From: Colimorpha_A sp900556615
GTDB taxonomy: Bacteria; Bacillota; Clostridia; Oscillospirales; CAG-272
Assembly: GCA_963598415.1 (NCBI GenBank)
Contig: CAVBUH010000047.1
Coordinates: 124,001-188,000, forward strand
Reading direction: 5' to 3'
DNA length: 64,000 bases
Under the pieces are notes generated by a model. That model ran no database searches. It was not told the origin of the DNA and saw nothing but the letters and a program-made list of their open reading frames with translations. Shown piece after piece: positions 34,867 through 42,715 of this stretch. Both the position numbers and the translations under genes were made by a program. The number at the start of each line of letters is the position of its first letter. Position 1 is the first letter of the stretch.

Positions 34867-36687
34867 ATGACAGGTGGAATGACCGCAATAGAAAAATTAA
34901 GAGAGAAAGCCTCAAGACTTCCTCCCTGCCCAGGCGTATATCTGATGAAGAACGGCGCAGGGCAAATTATCTATATCGGAAAATCAAAAGTACTGCATAA
35001 CAGGGTTCTCTCTTATTTTACCGACATGGATCGCCATACCGTAAAAACCGCAAAGCTGGTAAGTCAGATAGCCGATTTTGACGTAATGCTCACTTCAACC
35101 GAAATAGAAGCGCTTGCTCTTGAAAACCGTCTGATCAAGCTTCACACTCCGAAATTTAATATTAAACTCAAGGATGGAAAGAGCTACCCCTATATCAAAC
35201 TTACCGTAAACGAAGAATATCCGCGCATCCTCGTTGTAAGAAAACGTCTTGCCGACGGTGCAAAATATTTTGGTCCGTATTCCGGCACCGGAATTGCTTA
35301 TATGATAGTAAATACCGTCAGAAAAGCATTCGGCATTCCCGACTGTAAAAAAAATTTCCCCAGGGATATCGGAAAAACACGTCCCTGCCTGAATTATCAG
35401 ATCGGTCTTTGCGCAGGAGTATGCACGGGAGGTATTACGCAAGAGGAGTACCGGAAAATGTTCGCCGATATCGCTTCTTTTCTCGGCGGATCCTTTTCGG
35501 AGGTAAAAAAATCGTTGACAGAACAAATGGAATATGCGTCGGAAAATCTGATGTTCGAGGTCGCCGCTCTCTGCCGTGACAGAATTCACTGTCTGTCAAA
35601 GCTCTGGGAAAAACAGAAAGTAATCGCCGCTCCTTATGTGGAACAGGACATAATCGCCGTATATTCTGACGAAACCTGTTCCTGTCTTACCGTTTTCTAT
35701 GTGCGGGGCGGCGCGGTTACAGATCGTGAAAGCTTTATTTTCGGAGCCGACCGCATTGTCGACGACGACGCCGTATCCTCGTTTTTATATGAGCTTTACC
35801 ATGTAAGGGAATATATTCCGAAAGAAATACTTCTTGACTTTCCTCTCGGAGAGGAAAGCCGGGAATCTCTCGCTGAAATGCTGAAGCTTAAGGCCGGCTT
35901 CAAAGTCAACATCAGATTCCCCGAAAAAGGCAGTTTAAAAGCACTCTGTGCTATGGTAAGAGAAAATGCAAAGGAATATGCCGCACAGTATAATGCTGAA
36001 GCCGAAAAGCAGAATGACGCTCTTGTCCGCATTGCACAGTTGCTCCGTCTTGAGGTAGTTCCCGAACGGATCGAGGCATATGATATATCCAACTACGGCA
36101 ACGAAAATATTACCGCCGGAAAAATTTCCATAGTAAACGGAAGGTTCGACAAGAGCGCCTACCGAACATACAAAATCGCTTCCTCCGGCGGTCAGGATGA
36201 CTATGCTTCGATGCGCGAAGCAATTTCAAGAAGATTGTCTCATCCGGAGGATGAATATCCCGATTTGATCCTGCTCGACGGAGGAAGAACGCATGTATCG
36301 GTAATACGGCAGCTTCTCTCCGAAATAAATCTGTATATACCGGTATTCGGCATGGTAAAAGACGAATATCACAAGACACGTGCTCTTACCGATGACAGGA
36401 ATGAAATCAGTATCGCCAAAGAGCAGCCGGTTTTTCTCCTGATATACAAAATACAAGAGGAAGTACACCGATATACCGTTGCCAGAATGACGGGGGCAAA
36501 ACGAAAAACCTTGAAGACCTCATCTCTTGAAGCGATAAAAGGCATAGGACCTTCAAAAGCGAAAGCCCTGCTCTCCGCATTCAAAGGGCTATCCGGTGTT
36601 TCATCGGCAGTCTATGACGATCTGATTTCTGTCAAAGGAATTACCGAAAAAGACGCCGAAAATATTTTGAATTATTTCAAAAAATGA
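34867..36687 (+). CDS. uvrC: Excinuclease ABC subunit C
   Basis: A 606-residue nucleotide excision repair endonuclease. The GIY-YIG domain is at about 14-95 (PGVYLMKNGAGQIIYIGKSK). FGPYSG and PCLNYQIGLCAGVC follow, then a UVR segment (about 195-230), the RNase H-like 5' nuclease domain (IEAYDISNYG, DLILLDGGRTHV) and C-terminal tandem helix-hairpin-helix (IKGIGPSKAKALLSAF, LISVKGITEKDAENIL). ATG 34867 is chosen with GGGGA upstream; the frame opens earlier at 34822, and ATG 34879 is another option. An R1 copy begins five bases after the stop. Confidence 0.96.
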   Translation: MTGGMTAIEKLREKASRLPPCPGVYLMKNGAGQIIYIGKSKVLHNRVLSYFTDMDRHTVKTAKLVSQIADFDVMLTSTEIEALALENRLIKLHTPKFNIKLKDGKSYPYIKLTVNEEYPRILVVRKRLADGAKYFGPYSGTGIAYMIVNTVRKAFGIPDCKKNFPRDIGKTRPCLNYQIGLCAGVCTGGITQEEYRKMFADIASFLGGSFSEVKKSLTEQMEYASENLMFEVAALCRDRIHCLSKLWEKQKVIAAPYVEQDIIAVYSDETCSCLTVFYVRGGAVTDRESFIFGADRIVDDDAVSSFLYELYHVREYIPKEILLDFPLGEESRESLAEMLKLKAGFKVNIRFPEKGSLKALCAMVRENAKEYAAQYNAEAEKQNDALVRIAQLLRLEVVPERIEAYDISNYGNENITAGKISIVNGRFDKSAYRTYKIASSGGQDDYASMREAISRRLSHPEDEYPDLILLDGGRTHVSVIRQLLSEINLYIPVFGMVKDEYHKTRALTDDRNEISIAKEQPVFLLIYKIQEEVHRYTVARMTGAKRKTLKTSSLEAIKGIGPSKAKALLSAFKGLSGVSSAVYDDLISVKGITEKDAENILNYFKK

Positions 36688-36692
36688 ATACA

Positions 36693-36872
36693 TTAAGGCA
36701 ACACCGCACAATGATTGTTGTGCAGTTGCGCCGCCGGATTTTTCGTCAGACAATACAAATTGAGGAGGCAAGAGTGACTCCTCTGCCGACGAAATTTGTG
36801 AAGGTTGACGGAAAAGCTGCAAGCAAATACGCAATAAAGGCGTTAGCTGCGTCCCCCGCGGTATGGCCTTAA
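36693..36872 (+). repeat. R1 repeat, copy 8 (near-consensus)
   Basis: TTAAGGCAACACCGCACAAT at the left, CGCCGGATTTTTCGTCAGAC, AAATTGAGGAGGCAAGAGTG and CTCCTCTGCCGACGAAATTT inside, CGCGGTATGGCCTTAA at the right. It fills most of the gap between uvrC and rsmD. A false upstream start for rsmD (36863) comes from this repeat. Confidence 0.92.
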
Positions 36873-36898
36873 ATTATAAATTAAATAAGGAGGCTTTC

Positions 36899-37480
36899 AT
36901 ACCCGAAAGCTGCGGTAAAAATCAGATTATGAGAATCATCACAGGAACAGCAAGAGGAACCAGACTGGAAACACTGGAAGGAGAAACAACCCGTCCCACC
37001 TCAGAGCGTACAAAAGAAGCGGTTTTCAGTATGCTTCAATTTGATATCGAGGGAAAAAACGTTCTTGATCTTTTCGGAGGCTCCGGTCAGCTCGCCCTTG
37101 AAGCATTAAGCCGAGGCGCTGTCAGCGCTTATATAACGGATTCGGATCAGGCAGCCTGCGAAATAATAAAAAGAAACGCAAAAAAAACCCGCCTGTTTGA
37201 AAAAACAAAAGTTCTTTGCTGTGACTATAAATCAGTAATAAAAAATCTTTCCGGACGGGAAAAATTCGGAATTGTCTTTCTTGATCCTCCTTATAAAAGT
37301 AATTTTATTACCGATGCTTTACAGCGTCTCACAGAAGCAAACCTTATCTCCGACGGAGGCTTTGTTATCTGTGAAAGCGATGTCACGGCTCCTTTTTCTT
37401 ACCCTGGATTTGCCCTCCAAAAACATGCTAAATACGGAAAGGCTTTTATAACCATACTCAGAAAGGAATGCCAATCATGA
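36899..37480 (+). CDS. rsmD: 16S rRNA (guanine-966-N2)-methyltransferase RsmD
   Basis: A Rossmann-fold methyltransferase. MRIITGTARGTRLETLEGET is the conserved opening, DLFGGSGQLALEALSRGA the SAM site, and FLDPPYKS the catalytic (D/N)PPY motif. The start is debatable. ATG 36929 fits the family N-terminus but has no ribosome binding site. AAGGAGG (36887-36893) is placed five bases before an in-frame ATA at 36899, which would add ten residues. Coordinates here use the ATA; the conservative call is 36929. It overlaps coaD by four bases. Confidence 0.88.
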   Translation: MPESCGKNQIMRIITGTARGTRLETLEGETTRPTSERTKEAVFSMLQFDIEGKNVLDLFGGSGQLALEALSRGAVSAYITDSDQAACEIIKRNAKKTRLFEKTKVLCCDYKSVIKNLSGREKFGIVFLDPPYKSNFITDALQRLTEANLISDGGFVICESDVTAPFSYPGFALQKHAKYGKAFITILRKECQS

Positions 37481-37959
37481 GAACAAAAGCTTTAGTCTCC
37501 GGCAGCTTTGATCCTGTAACAGTCGGTCATACAGATTTAATACAGCGTGCTGCGAAAATGTTTGACGAAGTATACGCCGTTGTATTCAACAATACTGAAA
37601 AAAGCTATCTTTTTACACTTCAAGACAGAAAACAAATGCTGGAGCTATCCTGTTCTGATCTGCCGAATGTAAAAATAGACACTTTCGACGGATTGCTTGC
37701 CGATTATACCGCCGCCAACGGAATAACCGTGATAGTACGAGGCGTCCGGGATGCCTCAGATGCCTCCTATGAGATGATGCTCGCCACGATAAACAGAAAA
37801 CTCGGCAATTCACCTGATACCGTTTTTCTTCCTTCAAAACCGGAATTTGCCCATATTTCTTCCTCCTATGTACGCGACATGATAAAATACCGTCAGCCAC
37901 TCACCGGTATTATTCCCGATAAAGCGACAAATTTTATCTCGAATTTATTTCCTCAATAA
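37477..37959 (+). CDS. coaD: Phosphopantetheine adenylyltransferase CoaD
   Basis: A 160-residue nucleotidyltransferase of coenzyme A synthesis (4'-phosphopantetheine + ATP to dephospho-CoA). The motifs are SGSFDPVTVGHTDLIQRA (a T/HxGH site), VRGVRDASDASYEMMLATIN and ISSSYVRDMI near the C-terminus. ATG 37477 gives the standard length and overlaps the rsmD stop (ATGA), with AAAGGA upstream; ATG 37468 is the alternative. The rsmD-coaD pair is a common Firmicutes arrangement. A terminator follows at 37997. Confidence 0.96.
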   Translation: MRTKALVSGSFDPVTVGHTDLIQRAAKMFDEVYAVVFNNTEKSYLFTLQDRKQMLELSCSDLPNVKIDTFDGLLADYTAANGITVIVRGVRDASDASYEMMLATINRKLGNSPDTVFLPSKPEFAHISSSYVRDMIKYRQPLTGIIPDKATNFISNLFPQ

Positions 37960-37996
37960 TCCGTTTTTTGACAAAAATAAACATAATTTTCCAACG

Positions 37997-38043
37997 TTCG
38001 CCGTTTTGTTCTCTTTGAGTTCCAAGACGGCGAATTTTTGTTC
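37997..38043 (+). terminator. Terminator of rsmD-coaD
   Basis: TTCGCCGT and ACGGCGAA pair around a loop of about 18 bases and are followed by TTTTTGTTCTT. Confidence 0.8.
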
Positions 38044-38093
38044 TTATTGACATTAAATTTCTTATCAGAAGGAAAAATATCGGACGTTTCATA

Positions 38094-38122
38094 TTGAAAA
38101 AAAAGATAAATTGGGCTATAAT
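38094..38122 (+). promoter_or_regulatory. Promoter of the dcw cluster (PmraZ)
   Basis: TTGAAA (38094-38099) and TATAAT (38117-38122) with a 17-base spacer, about 100 bases upstream of mraZ. Confidence 0.85.
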
Positions 38123-38130
38123 ATTCATGT

Positions 38131-38156
38131 AAGTGGCGGAAAGTGGATGAAAGTGG
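38131..38156 (+). promoter_or_regulatory. MraZ operator: three AAGTGG boxes at 10-bp spacing
   Basis: AAGTGG occurs at 38131, 38141 and 38151, exactly one helical turn apart and just downstream of the -10 element. MraZ is known to bind direct GTGG-type repeats upstream of its own gene (TGGGN boxes in E. coli, AAAGTG-type boxes in mycoplasmas). Position and spacing here match that role and imply autoregulation of the cluster. Confidence 0.85.
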
Positions 38157-38220
38157 TTGATTTTTAGCAAATATTTCATCCGTTCCCTCTGAATTCCATT
38201 TTCATGACGGAGGAAAGCAT

Positions 38221-38640
38221 ATGTTCTGCGGCGAATACAGTCACAATCTTGACGCCAAAAAACGGATAATTCTTCCGTCAAAGCTCCGGGAACAGCTTGG
38301 AGAAAATGTTGTCATGACCAAAAGCGTTGATCCATGCGTTGCTCTCTACCCGATAGAACGTTGGAATACCTTCACGGCAAGACTTGATTCTCTTCCCGAC
38401 ATAGAAACCCGACAGGTAAAGCGTTTTCTCTATTCCGCTGCCTTCGAAACCTCAGTAGATGCTCAGGGACGTATCCTTATCGCCCCCAATCTTTGTGATT
38501 ATGCCTCTCTCTGCAAAAGCGTAAAGGTCATTGGAGTCGGAGATCATATCGAAATATGGGACGAAAAGCTCTGGAGCAACGAAAATTCCTCTGAGAACAC
38601 CGCTGATATTGCCAATATTCTGATAAAACTCGGGTTCTGA
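38221..38640 (+). CDS. mraZ: Transcriptional regulator MraZ
   Basis: A 139-residue protein with two SpoVT/AbrB-like DNA-binding units. GEYSHNLDAKKRIILPSKLR opens the first, and FETSVDAQGRILIAPNLCDY the second. It controls the dcw cluster by binding the repeats at 38131-38156. The ribosome binding site is GGAGG before ATG 38221. It is the first gene of the cluster and is followed two bases later by rsmH. Confidence 0.97.
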   Translation: MFCGEYSHNLDAKKRIILPSKLREQLGENVVMTKSVDPCVALYPIERWNTFTARLDSLPDIETRQVKRFLYSAAFETSVDAQGRILIAPNLCDYASLCKSVKVIGVGDHIEIWDEKLWSNENSSENTADIANILIKLGF

Positions 38641-38642
38641 CA

Positions 38643-39575
38643 ATGAAAAATAAATTTGAGCATTATTCCGTAATGCTGAACGAATGCATTAACGGACTTA
38701 ATATAAAACCGGACGGACTATATATCGATTGTACTGCTGGGGGCGGAGGACATAGCTTCGAAATTGCAAAACGGCTTAACAGCTCCGGCAAGCTGATCGC
38801 AATCGACAGAGATCCCGAAGCCATTTCTGCGGTAAAAGAAAGACTTGATTCTTTTTCCGACAGATCAGAAATTGTAAATGATAACTTCTCAAATCTGCCA
38901 AGCATTTTAAACGGCAGAAGTGCGGACGGAGTTCTGATTGATCTCGGTGTCTCCTCCTATCAGCTCGATACGGCAAGCAGGGGGTTCTCTTACAGAAACG
39001 ATGCTCCGCTCGACATGAGAATGAATCCCACGGATCCCGTCAATGCAAAAGATATCGTAAACTCCTACTCCGAGGAAGCGCTTGCGAATATCATTTTTAA
39101 ATACGGAGAGGAAAAATTCTCCCGAAGAATCGCTTCCGCAATAGTCAGACAGCGCAAGCTTAAGCCAATCGAAAGCACCCTTGAGCTTGCAAACATTATC
39201 GCAGAAGCAATTCCTGTAAAATTTCGGGAAAAAGGTTCAAATCCCGCCAAAAGAACATTCCAGGCAATCCGCATTGAAGTCAATCACGAGCTTGATATAA
39301 TAGTCCCGACGGTAAAAGCAATTGCACAAGCATTGAAGCCGGGCGGCAGAATGGCAATCATTACTTTTCACTCTCTTGAAGACAGACTTGTTAAACAAAC
39401 GATGAACGAGCTTTCCAAAGGTTGTATCTGTCCACCGGAATTACCGGTATGTGTCTGCGGAAAGAAACCGATTATAAAGCTTATCACTAAAAAACCACTC
39501 CTGCCTTCCGAAAAGGAGCTTTCCGAAAACAAAAGATCGCACAGTGCAAAGCTGCGTATCGCCGAAAAAATTTAG
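38643..39575 (+). CDS. rsmH: 16S rRNA (cytosine-1402-N4)-methyltransferase RsmH
   Basis: A 310-residue methyltransferase (MraW). It opens HYSVMLNECINGLNIKPDGL; TAGGGGHSFEI is the SAM loop, VLIDLGVSSYQLD and RGFSYRNDAPLDMRMN are signatures, and the C-terminal ITFHSLEDRLVKQ and ENKRSHSAKLRIAEKI are standard. It is translationally coupled to mraZ (two-base gap, no strong ribosome binding site of its own). Confidence 0.97.
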   Translation: MKNKFEHYSVMLNECINGLNIKPDGLYIDCTAGGGGHSFEIAKRLNSSGKLIAIDRDPEAISAVKERLDSFSDRSEIVNDNFSNLPSILNGRSADGVLIDLGVSSYQLDTASRGFSYRNDAPLDMRMNPTDPVNAKDIVNSYSEEALANIIFKYGEEKFSRRIASAIVRQRKLKPIESTLELANIIAEAIPVKFREKGSNPAKRTFQAIRIEVNHELDIIVPTVKAIAQALKPGGRMAIITFHSLEDRLVKQTMNELSKGCICPPELPVCVCGKKPIIKLITKKPLLPSEKELSENKRSHSAKLRIAEKI

Positions 39576-39591
39576 AACAAGGGGAAACGAG

Positions 39592-40251
39592 ATGACAACC
39601 GACGTTACAAAGAAAAAAACGATAACCGCGTCAGAGCCGAATATAAAAACGGGTAAACACGGCGGTACTTCCGTCCCCTCAAAGGGGAGAAAACCGGTAA
39701 ATATTGCGCGCGACAGGCGTGTAACCGGATATACAAGAGTAAAATCCGGAGAATTGAAAAGAAGGACCGTTGTTCGTACCCCCGATATGTCAAGACCTGA
39801 TGCAAAGGTGGTAAATCCTCAGGTTTCAATCGGCTCGGTTCCGGCAACGGTAAAACGGGAAAAGGCGATCCCCGTAGCGACTCTCCGCGCTGAACCGACA
39901 GTACGCACCATCACCGACACGAAAAAGGAGGTCTTTCCCTTCTCGATCGTTTTTCTGTCGCTTATATGCTCTGTGCTCTTCATGTATATGATATTTAACT
40001 ATGTACAGATAAACGAACACACCTCCGCCGTATCGGATCTGAAAACGGAAATTGCCACTCTCAGAGTTGAAAGAGATGATCTTACAGCAAAGCTTGACAA
40101 AAAAAATGATCTTACCTATATAGAAAAGATTGCAAGAGAAGAGCTTGGAATGGTAACAATTGACGAAATAATAAAAAAATATATCAATATGGATCCCGGA
40201 GATATTATTACATCTTTCGGCAACAATCCCGATTCTTCGTCAGCCGATTGA
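39592..40251 (+). CDS. ftsL: FtsL/DivIC-like cell division protein with long N-terminus
   Basis: A 219-residue bitopic protein. A basic, low-complexity cytoplasmic region (1-122) precedes one membrane helix (about 124-143, FSIVFLSLICSVLFMYMIFN) and a coiled coil (150-185, LKTEIATLRVERDDLTAKLD). A short tail contains IAREELGMV, a motif of FtsL/DivIC septum initiators. Position between rsmH and the PBP is the ftsL slot. It is expected to join FtsQ and a partner coiled-coil protein in the division complex. ATG 39592 with AGGGGA is chosen over an upstream frame extension. Confidence 0.8.
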   Translation: MTTDVTKKKTITASEPNIKTGKHGGTSVPSKGRKPVNIARDRRVTGYTRVKSGELKRRTVVRTPDMSRPDAKVVNPQVSIGSVPATVKREKAIPVATLRAEPTVRTITDTKKEVFPFSIVFLSLICSVLFMYMIFNYVQINEHTSAVSDLKTEIATLRVERDDLTAKLDKKNDLTYIEKIAREELGMVTIDEIIKKYINMDPGDIITSFGNNPDSSSAD

Positions 40252-40257
40252 CAATAA

Positions 40258-40316
40258 AGAAAAAACCGAGGGTAATACGGCAAAAAATTTTCAGCCGATT
40301 GCCTCGTTTTTTTCTT
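40258..40316 (+). terminator. Terminator or attenuator inside the dcw cluster
   Basis: AAAAAACCGAGG and CCTCGTTTTTTT pair, with an inner stem (CGGC/GCCG). It separates mraZ-rsmH-ftsL from the PBP gene and is followed by a new promoter. Confidence 0.7.
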
Positions 40317-40323
40317 TCTTATA

Positions 40324-40352
40324 TTGTAAAATGAATTGTTCGGTAGTATAAT
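40324..40352 (+). promoter_or_regulatory. Internal dcw promoter before the PBP gene
   Basis: TTGTAA (40324-40329) and TATAAT (40347-40352) with a 17-base spacer. It would restart transcription after the terminator at 40258-40316. Confidence 0.65.
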
Positions 40353-40379
40353 GATATAGTATATATTGTTCACACGGAG

Positions 40380-42638
40380 GTGATACACATAAGACGTTCA
40401 GACGAATCAAACCGCAGAATCCCCGGAAGAAGCATGATTATTCTGCTTGGCTGCATGATTTTGTGGTGTATACTTATCCTAAAGCTTTTTCAGCTTCAGA
40501 TAATTGATTATGATTATTATCAGAATAAAGTGCTCGGCAATGTGCAAAGAATGACTACTCTGTCCGCTGTGCGCGGAGAAATATATGATGCTAATATGAA
40601 CAAGCTTGCCTCGAACTATACGGTATACCGGATTTTTATTTCACCGAGGGATATAACCGATACCGATCAGGCAGAGCTTATCGCAAACGGACTTTCAGAT
40701 ATTCTCGGTGTTGATTATGATAAGATTATTGCCATGACCAAAAAAGTCCATCGCGCTGATGAAACAATTATGAAAAAAGCGTCGGAGGAACAAGCTGATT
40801 CGGTTCGAAAATTTATTCTTGACAATGATCTGACCATGCAGATCCATCTCGAAGCAACGACTGCAAGATATTATCCTTTCTCATCGCTTGCCGCGAACGT
40901 AATCGGCGTCGTAGGAACAGACGGAGGACTTACCGGACTTGAATACCAGTACAACAGCTTTCTTCTCGGAAAATCCGGTAAATATGTCACTTCCAAAGAC
41001 GCTCAGGGCGGTCAGATGCCAAGTAAATATGACACTTACATAGACGCCTCCAACGGAGCAAATCTGGTCACCACGATTGATGTCACAATTCAGAAAGCTC
41101 TCGAAAAACAGCTTCAGCAAACGTATCTTGATTCCGACCCTCTCAACCGGGTAACCGGAATCGTTATGGATGTCAATACCGGAGCCATTCTCGGCATGGC
41201 AACCTATCCCACCTTTGATCTTAACTCGCCCTTCACTCTTGATGAGGATTCGATTGAAAAGCTGGAAACAAGCGAGCTCGATCCGGAATCCTCGGAATAC
41301 GGAAAATATCAGACGGAGCTTCTCTATAAACTATGGAAAAACAAAGCCGTATCAGAATTATATGAACCCGGTTCAACCTTCAAAATAATCACTACCTCCA
41401 TGGCGCTGGAAGAAGGATTGGTATCGCTCGACGAAAAATTTTATTGTTCAGGAAAATTCTATGTTGACGGTTATCCTCAGCCGATTCACTGCCACAAACG
41501 GACCGGACATGGTTCCGTCACCTTTGAACGAGGTCTCCAGCAATCCTGCAATCCGATCCTTATGACGATCGGACTTCGCGTAGGTCAAGCAAAATTTTAC
41601 GAATATTTCAATGCATTTGGATATACAGGCTACACCGGAATCGACCTTCCGGGAGAAGCAAAATCAATCTATTCGTCATATGATAATTTCGGACTCGTTT
41701 CGCTTGCGGTCTACTCCTTTGGACAGACATTCAAGGTAACCCCTCTCATGCAGCTCACCGCCATATCTGCCGTCGCCAACGGCGGCTATTTACTGACGCC
41801 GTATGTGGTTGACCAAATCATAGATGATGACGGAAATATTCTCATGCAGCATGAAACAGACGCAAAACGTCAGGTGGTCAGCACAGAGGTATGTAAAACG
41901 ATAAGCGGTATTCTCGAAAGAGGCGTTTCCGGAGACGGAGGGGCAAAGAATACCTATGTGGCCGGATATAAAATTGCAGCCAAAACCGGAACCTCCGAGG
42001 TTCGTGACCAGGCGGATCCGGACGGCAACTATTCCTATCGGGTAGGATCAACCGTCGCCTATGCCCCTGCCGATAATCCTCAGATCTCCGTGATCATAGT
42101 CGTAGACACACCGATGAGCAGCAGCAAATACGGCGCTATTGTTGCAGCCCCCTATGTTGCAAATCTCATGAGTGAAATTCTTCCCTATATCGGAATCGAA
42201 CCTAACTATACCGAGGAAGAATATGCCAAACTCAAAGCTACGCTCAAGGGCTATGTAGGCTGGCCGACAACCGACGCCGTTCGGGCAATCACCAACCGCG
42301 GCATCGAATATGAGATTGTAGGAACAGGCGACGTTATCAAATATCAGATTCCTTCAAAAGGCGAAGAAATCATGAAACAAGAAGGAAAAGTTATTTTCTA
42401 TACCGGCGACGCCACGCCTGTTTCCGACATAAAAGTACCGGACGTAGTGGGAAAAACAGTTTCCGCTGCAAACCGTCTGCTTACAAACAGCGGATTTAAC
42501 GTAATAATTGACGGTGCAACAGTATCCTCCTCCTCAACCGAGGCTTATGTCGTATCACAGTCAATAGCGGCAGGAACTCTGTCGTCCAAGGGAACCGTCG
42601 TGAAAATAACCGTTCGCTATCTCGACGGAACAGCCTAA
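40380..42638 (+). CDS. Class B penicillin-binding protein, SpoVD/FtsI-like, with PASTA domains
   Basis: About 750 residues, a peptidoglycan transpeptidase with a signal anchor (19-40), a dimerisation domain, and the penicillin-binding domain: Ser332 in EPGSTFK, SCN 389-391, KTGT 535-538 (numbered from GTG). Two PASTA domains end the protein (about 620-680 and 682-750). Cys356 and Cys371 (FYCSGKF, IHCHKR) sit where SpoVD has its redox-regulated pair. The start is odd: the track-like GTG (40380) lies inside the ribosome binding site GGAGGTGAT; spacing instead selects an ATA at 40389; ATG 40434 would delete the cytoplasmic tail. Confidence 0.92.
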   Translation: MIHIRRSDESNRRIPGRSMIILLGCMILWCILILKLFQLQIIDYDYYQNKVLGNVQRMTTLSAVRGEIYDANMNKLASNYTVYRIFISPRDITDTDQAELIANGLSDILGVDYDKIIAMTKKVHRADETIMKKASEEQADSVRKFILDNDLTMQIHLEATTARYYPFSSLAANVIGVVGTDGGLTGLEYQYNSFLLGKSGKYVTSKDAQGGQMPSKYDTYIDASNGANLVTTIDVTIQKALEKQLQQTYLDSDPLNRVTGIVMDVNTGAILGMATYPTFDLNSPFTLDEDSIEKLETSELDPESSEYGKYQTELLYKLWKNKAVSELYEPGSTFKIITTSMALEEGLVSLDEKFYCSGKFYVDGYPQPIHCHKRTGHGSVTFERGLQQSCNPILMTIGLRVGQAKFYEYFNAFGYTGYTGIDLPGEAKSIYSSYDNFGLVSLAVYSFGQTFKVTPLMQLTAISAVANGGYLLTPYVVDQIIDDDGNILMQHETDAKRQVVSTEVCKTISGILERGVSGDGGAKNTYVAGYKIAAKTGTSEVRDQADPDGNYSYRVGSTVAYAPADNPQISVIIVVDTPMSSSKYGAIVAAPYVANLMSEILPYIGIEPNYTEEEYAKLKATLKGYVGWPTTDAVRAITNRGIEYEIVGTGDVIKYQIPSKGEEIMKQEGKVIFYTGDATPVSDIKVPDVVGKTVSAANRLLTNSGFNVIIDGATVSSSSTEAYVVSQSIAAGTLSSKGTVVKITVRYLDGTA

Positions 42639-42659
42639 TTCCTATGTAAAAAAGAAAGG

Positions 42660-42715
42660 ATATCAAATATCGGGACGTCAAACTCAAAATAAATAACGAC
42701 GGAGATATTTGATAT
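42660..42715 (+). promoter_or_regulatory. 12-bp hairpin covering the murE start
   Basis: ATATCAAATATC (42660-42671) and GATATTTGATAT (42704-42715) are perfect complements separated by 32 bases. The 3' arm begins at the last G of the ribosome binding site CGGAG and ends in the AT of the murE ATG, so a folded RNA would mask initiation. Confidence 0.65.

Noticed and set aside
36863..36928. Upstream start for rsmD at ATG 36863
   Set aside because: That ATG is part of the R1 repeat end (GGTATGGCCTTAA) and has no ribosome binding site.
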